A stretch of 64,000 nucleotides of DNA from Cladobotryum mycophilum (lineage: Eukaryota; Ascomycota; Sordariomycetes; Hypocreales; Hypocreaceae), in NCBI GenBank assembly GCA_036429605.1, contig CM071589.1, positions 6,138,001-6,202,000 on the forward strand, given 5' to 3'. Positions within the stretch are counted from its first letter, which is position 1, and every line of letters begins with the position of its first letter. Below the pieces are notes generated by a model. It saw only the letters and a list, made by a program, of their open reading frames with translations, did no database searches and was not told the origin of the DNA. Shown here one piece after another: positions 37,539 to 48,965 of the stretch. The position numbers were made by a program, and so were the translations under genes.

Positions 37539-39536
37539 ATGATAAATCGCTCTCATGATGCTGTCGAAGTTGACTTCCTGGTGGTAGGTGCCGGTCCAGC
37601 AGGAGCCTCATTGGCTTGTTTTCTGGGTCAGAATGGTAAGAGAAGAATCTGGGGAGGGGAATTTCTAGAAATTGGTCTTCTGACATTTTATAGGAATGAA
37701 GGGACTGGTAATATCGAATGCTTCTAGTACCGCGGATACTCCTAGGGCACACCTCATGAACCCGTTTGGACTCGAATGCCTTCGGGATCTTGGCCTGTAT
37801 GAAGAGGCTTACAAGAGTGCAATCACGGGCAATGAAGTCAGATCTCAACGATGGGTCAGCAGTATGTGTGGTTCTGAGTATGGCAGAATCTCCTGCTATG
37901 GTGGCGATCCGGATAACAGGGTATGAATCATATCACCAGTACTCTTGGATTATCGTTACTGATGGGAGATATGTAGCGAGACATCACTCGAGCAAGCCCT
38001 TGCGATTTTATCGACCTGCCTCAGACATTATTGGAACCGATCCTGATAAAGTATGCCACCCAACACAATTTCAGCGTTCGCTACTCGACGGAACTTGTCG
38101 CCCTTGACTGGGTGAAGGATGTGGATGATGAAGGGCAGCCATTGGAGACTTCTACCGTTTATTGCACACTACAAGATGTTGTCACACGAGTCACCTACCA
38201 GGCTCGGACACGATATGTGTTGGGAGCTGATGGTGGTCGCAGCACAGTAGCACGAGCCGAGGCAGCCCCCTTTAGCTTCACTCGAGCGCCGTCTTTTGGT
38301 GTGGCATGCAACATTTTGCTCAATGCAGATATCACCCATCTCGTGACACCAGAAAGAGAGGCGCTACTGCATTGGATCATGAAACCAGACCAGCGAAGTA
38401 AGTTCGGCAGGGCACCGACGCTTCGCATGGTTAAGCCTTGGAAGCAGTGGCTAATGGTCTCCTTTACGCCTGGAGTCACACCTGAGAACGACCCCTTTCG
38501 AGATATGAAGCCGGATGACAAAGAATTAATCTCCTTCATTCGGGGGATGATTGGAGATGACTCTGTCGATGTTGAAGTCTTACGAGTTGACCCCTGGGTT
38601 GTTCGCGAGACGGTGGCTGATCAATTTTCTTGCGCCGTTGATTCCGCATATCAAAACGTCTTTCTCCTTGGCGATGTAGCGCATAGGCATGCGCCCGCCT
38701 ACGGTCTTGGAAGCAACATATGCATCCAAGACGCTTATAATCTGGGCTGGAAACTAGCGTACGTGGCTCGTGGATGGGCCGGCTCTGAGCTTTTGGAGTC
38801 GTACTCTGCAGAGCGGCAGGAAGTCGGAGCTCGACTGGTCCAAGAGTCTGCCGTCGCAATGGGTACACATGCGCGGGTCTGGGATGCACTGGGCATGCTT
38901 GCACCAACCGGCGAAGAGGGTGCTAAGCAGATTCAGGAACTCCACGAGGCTTCTGCGGCTGGATCTGCTCGGAGAGCGAAGCTATACTCGGCACTGGATG
39001 CAAAGAGGAGGGAAGGCGATAGCTTGGGTTTGACAATGAACCAGTGGTACGGTGCTTCTGAGGCGACGGCCGAAAAGACTGCTGTCTACCTGAAGGACGA
39101 AACACAACCGCGGCCGATCCTGAAGGGAGATTACGTGGTTAATACGCTGATCACTACATACCCAGGTCATCGTCTGCCGCACGCATGGCTAGATGGCCAT
39201 GCATCAAGACGCAAGACCATTTCAACACAAGATCTCGCTGGTCACGGTGCCTTTTGTCTTCTAACCAGTCACGGTGGCGAGGAATGGAAGAAAGCTGCGG
39301 CGCGTATAACTGAGTCGACGGGAATACCCATCAGAGCATACGGTATTGGTCTAGGTCTGGATTATGATGATATTTTCCGTCGATGGCACCAAGTACGCGA
39401 GATTGGAGAAGATGGTTGTTTGCTGGTCCGTCCAGATAGGTTTGTGGCCTGGCGTTCGATGAGTATTGTTGAGGATTGCGAGGGGAAGTTACGAGAGGTT
39501 CTGGGACATATTTTGCGAAAGCCGATTTCTGCATGA
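37539..39536 (+). CDS. FAD-dependent aromatic-ring monooxygenase (phenol hydroxylase-like)
   Basis: The product is a 627-aa flavoprotein of the FAD_binding_3 (PheA/TfdB-like) group, which hydroxylates phenolic rings using NAD(P)H and O2. Three exons: 37539-37635, 37694-37920 and 37977-39536, with phases that fit and GT-AG introns. The dinucleotide-binding motif GAGPAG sits near residue 17, split from the rest by the first intron. The second FAD motif GADGGRST is near residue 191. The GD motif LLGDVAHRHAP...GLGSNICIQDAYNLGWKLA is near residue 340. A C-terminal thioredoxin-like domain, typical of this group, appears to be present (about residues 480-627). No signal peptide is seen. The substrate is unknown. 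A 3-dehydroshikimate dehydratase-like gene lies 4 kb downstream, which would fit aromatic acid metabolism. Confidence 0.9.
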
Positions 39537-40133
39537 AAGCGGAATGCTTTGATAGGCATGATGAATGAAGTGTTGAAATGATCAAAGCTTCGCGAGTTGG
39601 CAGTGAAGTGGTCTTTGTTGAATCACATGTGACTGGCTTCTGAAAGAATTTGCATCTAAATTCGTTTCTTCTGTCATTCAATATCTCAAGCTATTTATTG
39701 ATGCACTGACTCTCCTTTGAATTCATTACAATGTTGCTACAGCATGGCTCGAGAGGTTATGCCGCTTAAACTGTTGTTTACCTGTCAATGTTCACTTTGA
39801 TATCTACCCTTTGGCATCTATAACTGTCTTTGGGGCTCTGCCTTCAAAGAAGAGCCCTACGACAAGTCTTCAGCTACAAAATTCGCAGGATTCTGTTCAA
39901 AGCTGTGAGCCCTTTGTTTAAGATGTAGCATTCTCCAATTCTGTAGCTGTGTTTTTATATGACGCCGGTAAAGTTGTATGGTTTCGCTCCAACGGAACCT
40001 GTATTTAATACCATTGCTCCCTCTGATTTAATAGTGATCTTTAAAAAAATTAGAAGTATTTAAAGTATTAGGGCTCTTACTTGACATTATCGATACATCA
40101 ACCTGCGACAAGAAGCCTCAATCTCCTATCAAG
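39537..40133. other. Intergenic region downstream of the monooxygenase
   Basis: About 600 bp of AT-rich sequence with no supported gene separates the monooxygenase from the TPR gene. Confidence 0.5.
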
Positions 40134-42531
40134 ATGGATGCCGATGGTAAGAACATTCAGTAATGTAATATTGTTTCTTCATTCTCTAATTATATTCAGT
40201 GCCAGAAGATCATATTACACGCATCGCTCTTCACCCGTCATCGAGTTCATCTATTGCCGAGGATGAGCAAAACTTTGCATGGAACGCATCCAAAAGCTTC
40301 AGTCTAGTACAGATCCAGCCGCAGACGACGCCCTGGAATACCTGCGAATCAAAATCTTGTACTCTCACCACCGTCTATGGACATCGGCACTGTTGGAAAA
40401 CGTCATACGATGGCGTGAAGAGAAACCTTGGGGAGCGCATGGTTACGTACCATCATTTTTTGATCATGATGATCCCATACAAAGCAGGGAACGCTTCAAG
40501 ACTGCTGAGCTACTTTTAGAAAGGTTAGACTTGGTAAAGCTCGATGTGGGTAGATGGGGCCGTATGTGCCATCTAAACGAGGCTATGCTATTGTGCGCGC
40601 GTCACGTCCTTTGGGGCGATGGCATGCCTGCGGAACTTCTATTACGCTACTTGTTTATAGCACGATGCATGCTGGCCGACTCTGTCATGCGTGGTGTGGG
40701 TGACCACGTCGAAGAGTACTACAATAGGGGACTGTCTCCTCACATTGAGGCCTGTTTAGAGTTGGATGATGGCCCTAATGCGTGGACATTTGGCCCACTG
40801 GGTTTGGGTATCGCTGGCCCCCTTCTCCTTCGTCTTGGTTATGCTTTGGACGATGGCTGCAGATTCGATAAGGCTATTGTACTTCTAATCGAGGCAGTAT
40901 CTCTATTCGAAGATGAGCTGGGGCCTCAACATGACCTGACTTGGGACGCCAAGGGACAATTGGCATCAACCATGAATCACGCAGGAGAATTTGATGGCGC
41001 AATTGAGCTTCAGAAGGAAATCGTCCACTTCCGCCAAGAGCTGCATCAGAACAATCCAGATGATCCCCAACTCAAGTTCAAATGCATCGTTGCTGCGGCT
41101 TTGCTCTCTAGCAGCTTATCAACTTACCCTAATTCAAAACGCGAGGCTTTCAAGTACGGGTTTCACATTCGCGACCTCATGGAGGAGATGCAAAGTGTCA
41201 CAACACTTTGGGGCTTGGCTGGACCTGCTGCACAGGCTCTGCCTCGAGCCAAACTAGACTTGGCGGCGAGCTACTACGAGCTCGGCTACCGATCAGAGGC
41301 CCTTAATCTTCGTGAAGAAGTTGTGAAGGAGCTCGAGGACCCCACGTGTTACTTGCTTTGCATGCCCAACAAGCTTTGTTTGTTAGCTTGACTGAGGCGA
41401 AACATTGTCTTCGAGCGAAAGAGCTGGGAATTAATCTCATTAAACAATGGGACCGCCTGCTGAGATCTAATAATGCCACAAAATAGATGCTCGCTCCATC
41501 CTTTCACGGGTAGTACATTATTTGGGCGACTCAGGAGCTAGGGCGTCAGGGCAAGAAACCGTATAGATGACTTGATGAGCATACCTGACGGGCATGCTGC
41601 TAGGTCATCTCGTTTATTATATGACCTTATTACTATCTATACACCTTGAAGCCATACCGGGAGCTCCTAGCTGTGTTGGAACGGATTGAACCACGGGTTG
41701 GGACTGGCGATGATCCCCTTGAGAACCCCTTGGACTACGAGCAACAAATGCAGCTGCAACTAGAAATAGCTCGCTTAAAGCATCGGAAAGGCGTTGAAGA
41801 TGCCGAGGAGAAGTTGAAGGAGATCATATCAGGGCTGTCAACAAAATCGATTCCTCAAGACGACGCAGTTTTAATCGATGCTCGACTGCTCTTGGCAAAG
41901 TGCCATTTCGATTCTCAGAAGCTCAAAGAGGCCGCAACAGAGTGTGAGGCGATCATGAAAGTCCTAGAGGATGAGCCAGTCAGTCATAAGGTAAGATGTG
42001 AGTGGGTGAAGGCGAAACAAAGGCTGGCAACGACACTGCTGGCACTGGCTGATAGCACTGGTGAACAATCGTGGGACTGCGAAGCCTTCGGGGGGAAATT
42101 CAACCTGACGCAAGTTCAGTTCCAAAGACTGTTCCACGAGTTAAAATCATCTTTGCTGGATTCAACGCTTCCCTCGCCGGGGAGCCTGGGCAGAAGCCAC
42201 CTGCTGATGACGCACCGATTTACAACGGAATGTCCAAGGACGCTCTTCGCAGGAGGGCGATAAATTCAAGGATTGACCTTCTCTATGCCATAGCAAAAGT
42301 CACACTAGAAAAGATCGAGCTTGGGGACGGACTGGGTGCGGAGGTGTGCTTTGTACTGTCCAAAAACCTAGCAAATGAAGGTCGCTACGAAGATCAGTCT
42401 ACGTGCAGCAAGCAACTGTGGAGTTTTATAAACTTCATCATGGACCAAATCACAGTGAGACCAAGGTGCACCAGGAACGATTGCAGGTCATCCAGAGCCA
42501 TGCTAAGCGGGTGTCTACTACGGCAACATAG
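40134..42531 (+). CDS. TPR-repeat protein, frame broken at six points
   Basis: A protein-like sequence of about 760 residues with tetratricopeptide-like helices (for example FDKAIVLLIEAVSLFEDELGPQHDLTWDA) runs through this interval but not in one frame. A tiny first exon (40134-40146) and an intron to 40199 are plausible; alternatively the start is the ATG at 40279. A genuine intron lies at 42061-42119 (GTGAAC donor, CTGAC branch point, CAG acceptor). Elsewhere the frame drops back by one base near 40269-40272, 41340-41343, 41480-41483, 41549-41551, 41644-41645 and 42391-42397, with protein-like sequence continuing at once each time. Five of the six lie at short homopolymers. In-frame nonsense codons are not otherwise seen. 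It may be an intact gene with assembly errors or a young pseudogene. Kinesin-light-chain-like TPR proteins often belong to fungal NLR-type families, but no NTPase domain is present here. Confidence 0.6.
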
Positions 42532-42680
42532 ATGAAGAGTGAACGGCAGTTTTCTGTCAGGGGCACATGGAAATAGGCGGGTTGGTATCCCTGGGGTATG
42601 TTCACTTGTAATTAACATCAATTTATTGCGACGCATCTTTTTGTCGCACTTCAATACGCTCTCTAACAGGCTTTGTCATT

Positions 42681-42977
42681 TTACTTTCTGTCTCCATGTT
42701 CAAGTGTTTCCGGATTATGGGCAACGTGGTGCCCGTGCTGGTCTGTGAAGAGGACCTATACAGGATCTGTCAGAGCTCAGCCTACCACATTCAGATTTCT
42801 ACTCGATGTAAACGAACTGACCTTTGGGGGATTCTTGACGTCCTCTTTCTTTGCTTGCTCTTCATCTGTGACAATATTTTCTACATTGCCTTCACGTCTG
42901 CCGCCGCGGAAGCGAGTCCATACGTGGTCCCCTTCCTGTATGGGCTCTGAATTCTTGTCTTTGGCTACAGAAGGCAT
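42681..42977 (-). CDS. Small HVA1-type Tudor-domain protein
   Basis: The product is a 76-aa protein matching the hypervirulence-associated (HVA1) TUDOR domain family. Two exons on the minus strand: 42822-42977 and 42681-42755. The 66-nt intron has a GTCAGT donor and a TATAG acceptor, phase 0. The N-terminal half has the family stretch IQEGDHVWTRFRGGRREG and the acidic/Lys VTDEEQAKKE; the C-terminal half has VLFTDQHGHHVAHNPETL. Molecular function is not established. In Cryptococcus the named family member affects virulence and metabolism. Length equals that of stand-alone family members, so it appears complete. Confidence 0.85.
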
Positions 42978-43432
42978 ATCGCTCCCTCGAAATAGCGAAA
43001 ACGGGTGTATAACTTTTTGTGAGATTAGTTTTATCTTGATTTGATGAGCTACGTGAAACACTCGTTGTCCTTGACTGAAATACACGAGATTGGCATTATA
43101 ATCGCCTCTGAGATGACTGATGGAGCAATGACTTACCGAGACTTGACGTCACATTGACAGCTCAATGACATTCCCCTTTTATATATCGCCCATGACCGTG
43201 AACTTTGCCGATCTTCAACTAACTCGGACGCTATGAGGTATGAATAATGTCATTAGCCAGGCACATCATGATGCGGTATACAATAAATTATTGTTTGTCC
43301 ATATTGAAGAGTGCTCAAAGTATCCTCCAATGCCATGCGGTCAATGATTTGTACGGCCTCTCTATACAATTTTGATCAAAGGAAGCGATTCAGCTCTAGT
43401 TCCTGGCGGCGACAAGTCCACGTAACCTGAAG
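42978..43432. other. Divergent intergenic region
   Basis: This 455-bp stretch lies between the HVA1-type gene (-) and the dehydratase-like gene (+), which are transcribed away from each other. It therefore carries both promoters. No specific element was identified. Confidence 0.5.
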
Positions 43433-44524
43433 ATGGGAATTAAATACGAGGGCACCACTATTCCCACGTCTTTCGCATCATGTAGCGTCCCGAAAGCGGT
43501 GGGTGGATCACTCCCCGACAAACTAAAGGCGATTCGCGATGCTGGGTTCGATGCGATTGAGCTTTCCATGCCGGATATCATGGAGTATGGGAGGGAATTG
43601 CGTGACGACTTGTTAGTTGAGACGGACTACGATGATGTTGCCGATGTGGCTTCAAAGATTAGGATCATCACGCAAGAGCTTGGACTTGACATTTTGATGC
43701 TGCAACCATTTGCGAGGTTTGAAGGCTGGTCGAAAAGCAAGCACCCTGAGGAGAGAAAGGATGCATTTAATCGAGCGCGGGGATGGATGAAGGTGATGGA
43801 GGCGGCGGGAACCACTATGCTTCAGGTATGTTCATGTCTTTTGATATTGGGCATTTTTGCACGCTGACTGTAGGAATAGATTGGTTCCTCTGACTCTGAA
43901 GAAATATCCTCAGACACCGACGAGATGGCTGCAGACCTTGGCGAATTAGCAGACATCTTTGCAGAGAAAGGCTTACGCATCGCATACGAGAACTGGTGTT
44001 GGGCTACCCACGCGCCGACTTGGAAGTCAGTGTGGGAGATTGTCAAAAAGGCGAACCGTCCCAATCTTGGGCTTTGTCTCGACACCTTTCAAACTGCCGG
44101 CAGCGAGTTGGCAGATCCCTCTACATCATCGGGATACATCGAAGGAGGTGTCAGCAAAGCTGACCTGGAGACCCGCTGGCGGAATAGCTTACTGAAACTG
44201 TCCGAAACGGTTCCTCCTGAAAAGATCTTTCTCCTTCAGATATCCGATGCGTATAAAATGAAGCCACCAATTGATTCATGCAAAGATCTTGATGGCCAAG
44301 GGCCAAGGGCGAGATGGAGCTACGAATGCCGACCACTACCTGGGGGTGGCGGTTACTTGCCCGTGAGAGAGGTATTGGAGGCAGTTTTGCGGACCGGATT
44401 TAAAGGATACCTTTCAGTCGAGGTGTTTGATGGAATGGAGATTGGAATGTCGTCTCTGCAAGAGTACATGGGTCGTGCGATGGAGTCACTCAATAAGCTT
44501 GTGTTGTCGACGGAGGACAAGTGA
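43433..44524 (+). CDS. 3-dehydroshikimate dehydratase-like TIM-barrel protein
   Basis: The product is a 345-aa protein of the xylose isomerase-like TIM-barrel family. It is most like fungal 3-dehydroshikimate dehydratases (QutC/QA-4/AsbF-type), which convert 3-dehydroshikimate to protocatechuate with a divalent metal. Two exons: 43433-43825 and 43880-44524, phase 0, with a GTATGT donor. Supporting blocks are LKAIRDAGFDAIELSMPD, RIAYENWCWATHAPTWKSVWEI, NLGLCLDTFQTAG, IFLLQISDAYK and GYLSVEVFDGMEIG. The Glu, Asp, Gln/His and Glu residues expected as metal ligands fall in these blocks. A sugar phosphate isomerase/epimerase activity is an alternative. It does not carry the C-terminal HPPD-like domain of bifunctional versions. 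Confidence 0.85.
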
Positions 44525-45016
44525 CGGCCATTGTCGAGATTAGTTGGATGACAGTTAATACGAGACACTATATATGAAGTGATTGTCCTTACATCTCGTG
44601 AGATATGACGTCAATGCAGCTATCTGGACATAAATCACGCTGTCAGAAGATGCCGGCATGGAAAGCTAGTGGGGCCGGAGCGCTTCCGGGGCTTCCGGCA
44701 GTTTCGGAACCAGTCAATTCGGGACTCTCGGAGTGACTCCTCTTCGTTCCCAATCTGGTAATGGACTACAGCCAATACAATTATACGGCTTCAGGGCGAG
44801 TCGATGTCCGGTAGGGATCAAGAAGAATGGTGGTGGCCCTTGTAGGTGCGCCCAACATAGCCACACTTGGGCTTCATCCTGGTTCATCGAATTTCCCCTC
44901 CTCACCCCCTCAACCCCTCACGTTTTCATCGTCAACCCCGCAACGGCCTTCGTCCCGACATCCACCAAACTAGTCTTCATACTATCATCGTTCAAGACCA
45001 AGACCAACGCTAAGAT
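44525..45016. other. Intergenic region with CGGGGC/TTCCGG motifs
   Basis: No gene is supported. A short direct repetition of CTTCCGG occurs at about 44680-44700 upstream of the DUF4238 gene. Confidence 0.45.
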
Positions 45017-46424
45017 ATGGCATCCAATGCTCAATACCAGCACTTTATCCCCCAGTTCATGCTCAAAAACTTTTCTCATCCCTTTGTTTGCCTAGATGGG
45101 GGCAGTCCTGACAAGAAATGCAAGAAACACAATCACAAGAAGGGGAAATACCCAGGCGACGCTGTCATGAACAGTGTGGACTTGATGTTGGACCCATTCA
45201 TCATCGAGGAATCTCCCGTGAGCCGCACTTGTGGGCTATGGGACATGTACGATGACGTTACCAAGTCGAATCCAAACGAGAAGCGCAACATCGAAAAGAA
45301 GTTTAGTGCGCTGGAGTTCGAAGTCTGCACCGCAAAATCATCAAGGCACATGAACAGGGAAAGCTTGATTTTTGGCTGACCAGGGCCGAAAAAGACGTGT
45401 TGCGCAAGTTCACATTCATACTTAGATACCGTGGATCGGGCCTCCATAAGCAGTACCACCACGAAGATGTCGAGACCTATAATGATAAAAACCAGCATCT
45501 ACTACGAAGTTACATGAAGCAGCGTGGCTTTGCACGGCCATTTAATGTATGGTTGCACAATCTGGAAACCATGATAGATTTGGAAATGGATCCGGGGGTG
45601 AGTGGATGGGTCTGCTTATGGAGCGAATGTTTGCTCCCGACGCTTTATGGCTTATTCAACACCTTCGGGAGATGTATCTCACAATCTGCACGCCCGCAGA
45701 GCTAAACGAAGAGTTCATCCTTACCGAGAATTCCTACAACGTCTGGGAAGGACCCAATCGCTGGGATCACGACCCGACTACAGGGGAGAGTACTAGAGTC
45801 GGAGCATTGGACTTGCACGAATTTGCTCCAGTATCTCCAAAACTAATGCTAGTTTCGCGCTCCAACCTTCTCCCAGAAGCACTAGGAGGTAGCAACCCAA
45901 AAGCCAGAGCGGAGAGGGAATCCGAGTGGCAAGCCAGGTTGAAAGGTATCTTTGATCCCAACACCAAGTCGATGCTACATGATCTACCTGTGGGAAAAGC
46001 AAGGAACGACTATTCCGCCATGGTCAATGGGAGAATAGAGATAAAACCGGACTGGGATGGAAAGCTACGAAACACTGACAGATTTTACTTTCCCTTCTTC
46101 CGCATCCCAACGTCCGATGTCCAAAAGATCAACGGCCTCTTGCTGGACCGTGCCTTTAACAGTTCTAGGATCATGTTCGGACACCAGAACAGCTTATTAG
46201 ATCTCTTGCAGTGGTTCCTAGAAGAACCATGCGAGGTCGGGAAGAGAATTGAGTCAGAGAGTGCGGATCGTCAAATAAAGTACCTCAAGAACTTGGGTGA
46301 GCTTGTAAAGTCGTTGGGGCAAGATGTAAACCCTGTATGGATTGAACCGCCTACTACAACAGCTGAGGATATGGAGATATTCAAGTTGATGGAGCGCTTG
46401 ATGAGAGGGGGGTTAGATTTGTGA
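45017..46424 (+). CDS. DUF4238 protein, frame broken at two homopolymers
   Basis: A DUF4238 family protein of about 469 residues. The diagnostic N-terminus is visible (residues about 7-19, YQHFIPQFMLKNF). The reading frame drops back one base at an A4 run (45334-45337) and again at a G5 run (45594-45598). Family-like sequence resumes immediately each time: KIIKAHEQGKLDFWLTR after the first break and WMGLLMERMFAPDALWLIQH after the second. The interval plus two bases is an exact multiple of three. A GTGAGT sequence at the second site resembles a splice donor, but splicing there would delete conserved sequence. DUF4238 has no established function; a nuclease-like role has been suggested only by context in other organisms. 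No signal peptide is seen. Confidence 0.75.
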
Positions 46425-47487
46425 ATGCACGTTCAACCGCGAATCAAGAAACGGGGAATAACCAAAAGAGCTGTTTACAGTTGTCGATGATGGTGGAGGG
46501 TCCAAGTATTCGCTTACACTTAGGTAGTGCATATCTAGTAGTAAAGCTTTACTTGAGAAACGCTACGGAGAAGTCTCTCTGGTTCCCGCACTGTAGTGGT
46601 ACATATGCCGGCACTTCCAGAGTGGCGATCCTGGTGGACACACTCTCTTCCCGAAGCAAGACAATCTAACCATACACCCGATGAGATGGCGCCCATCGCC
46701 ATCGTGCTCTGAGTCCATACAATAGTCCATGTGATACCCTCAACCCTCTAAAGCGGCCATTATATTAGCGCTTTTCTACTACACCACCACTCTTGGACTT
46801 GTGCGTTTATAATATCCACTCGTCACATTTATGTAATTCGGCAGTTGGCTCGTGACTTGGCAGATGCCCGCATTACTGATTGGTTATGACAGCCAAGGCT
46901 GTTCATATGAGCTGCGTTTATGCCTCAACCTCTTTACTCCGGAGGGGGAGTCCGAGGAGGCATCATGCGGGGTTTCATACTCGCCCACAATCATCTTTTA
47001 GGTCCCTTGGCATGATGACCCGTTCGTCTGTCGAGGTTAAATCATGAACATCCGGCACGCCCGGAAGCCTCTGCGCTTGACGTCCTCGACTCCTCGGTGA
47101 GGGACTAGCCAGCTGATTGGGCAAGATGAGCTCCCCATTCCGCTTTCCGCGTAGCCGAATGTTCTCCGATACTGTAATCGACTCTAAGTTGATGCCGTGA
47201 TATCCTGAACGCAGACCATGAGAGGCTTCGCTTTTGGGCTAAGATGCATCATGACGTGTCTGTAAAGGGAATGTGGGGAGAGTTGAGATGTCATGATTTC
47301 TAGTGAACATATATATGGCCATCTCAATCCTAAAGACGTCTCAATCTGAAAGGGACGATAATAGTCTCTCATCCAACACACACAAGAAGGAGACCGACAG
47401 TTCAGTGATCATATTTAAGCACCATTACCACCATTTTTACAATACCCAACTACCGAAACACCTTTTCATCACAAACCATTAGCCAAA
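46425..47487. other. One-kilobase intergenic region
   Basis: Upstream sequence of the MARVEL-type gene. No gene or repeat family was recognised. Confidence 0.5.
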
Positions 47488-48092
47488 ATGTTTGGAGATC
47501 GGTCGCATGGCCTGATGAGGTACCTGGCATTTGCCAACCACTTGCTGGTGTTTGTGTCTTCCACAATCGTGGTCGGCATACTCTCCTTTTTCATCCACGA
47601 GCTCCCTAACCGTGGTGCTCATGTTGTCTATCAGGAAGTTATTGTATGTCTAACCTTGTTCGCCTCAACAACGTGATGGCTAACAATGTCTGTCTAGGCT
47701 GTCCTGACCATGGTCCTTTGGCTCTTTGGCATGGGACTTCCCTTGTGGAAGGGGTACCGCGGCCATCTCTTGCCACTAAGCTTGATCTTTTCCTACCTGT
47801 GGCTCACATCTTTCATCTTCGCCTCCCAAAGCTGGTCCGGAAACAGGTGTCGCAATAACGGACCTGGATTCGGAAGATGCTCATTGAAGCATACTTCTCA
47901 AGCTTTTACTTTCCTTACCTTGTAAGTCACTTTGCATTACATATTCTATGAGCATATAGCTGATGACTTGGCACTAGTTTCTTCCTCTTCTGTAACGTAA
48001 TCATTGAGAGCTTGCTCACCAGATCCGAGCCAACCACCCAGCATGTCACCAAGGAGCGTCCCGGCTCTGACGTTTCTGGTGTCACTGCCTAA
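47488..48092 (+). CDS. MARVEL-type four-helix membrane protein
   Basis: The product is a 164-aa integral membrane protein. Three exons: 47488-47643, 47698-47921 and 47978-48092, with phase-consistent GT-AG introns (GTATGT and GTAAGT donors). Four hydrophobic segments are evident: LAFANHLLVFVSSTIVVGIL, AVLTMVLWLFGMGLPL, LLPLSLIFSYLWLTSFIFA and FTFLTLFFLFCNVIIESLL. Between helices 3 and 4 lies a loop with two cysteines (NRCRNNGPGFGRC), as in many fungal MARVEL proteins. The C-terminus is short and polar. MARVEL proteins sit in membranes and are linked to membrane apposition or trafficking; the specific role here is unknown. Confidence 0.8.
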
Positions 48093-48965
48093 GCCATTTT
48101 TCAGAACGATTCGATTGAGAAGCACCGATCCGCGACGGGTCAATATGTCTGCTGGTGGTGTTGTACACTTCATACTCTCGAATCGACGCGATGCTACCCG
48201 GCAGTTCTCTCGACACAATCTATCAACCGCAACCACGCTCTGCACTTTAATGATAGATTGACGAACAGAAATATCGGACTGTTGGAAGGAGGGATACCTA
48301 TGAGGATGTGATGAAGATAGCGAGGGTGCGGCTTCATGTAATAATAATCTCCAATCGCTTAGAACAACTTACAATCGCTATATAAAGAAGAGTCCATTGT
48401 TCGTACTTGGCAATTGTCACTCCCTCTAAAAATCAAGAAGTCGCCTGCCTCGTATTGAATCGAAGATGAATACGTGGCCTCTGGTAAACTGTGGGTAGAA
48501 TGCCTGGTGCCTGTATCTGTCGCATCTGGATAGCCTAATTCTTGATCGTGAACCAACTATTAGTCATTTCCAGGTTGTATAAACTCGTATTCTTCCAAGA
48601 CTTACATGCCAGGAAAGTGCATGTATATGTGACTGGTTGAGAGTAATCATGTCTGCCAAGGAAAATCATGTCTCTAGCTATCAGCAACACAGTCACACAG
48701 GCAGCAACACTAGCTTTAATTGGAATCGTCCAATATCCACTTGAATTAAGCACGCCCTTTGGCAAAGCTTCATGCCACGGTGTTGTTCACAACGACATGG
48801 AACCAGGTGGCCTCAAGATGTCAATGTTATATATAAAGTAAGTGTAAATGCTGCTTATGGAAATGTACTCATCATTGATGCCAGCAATCTTTTTACCTCA
48901 GGCTCTTCCTCACTGATTTTTGATTGGCGTGAGACGAATTCATTCTACATTATCTTGACCTTAAG
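48093..48965. other. Intergenic region
   Basis: Several short frames exist on both strands but none looks protein-coding. This is the upstream region of the Leu-rich gene. Confidence 0.45.

Noticed and set aside
45599..45720. GTGAGT at the DUF4238 G-run as a splice donor
   Set aside because: Splicing would remove the conserved ERMFAPDALWLIQH block; a missing G fits the family better.
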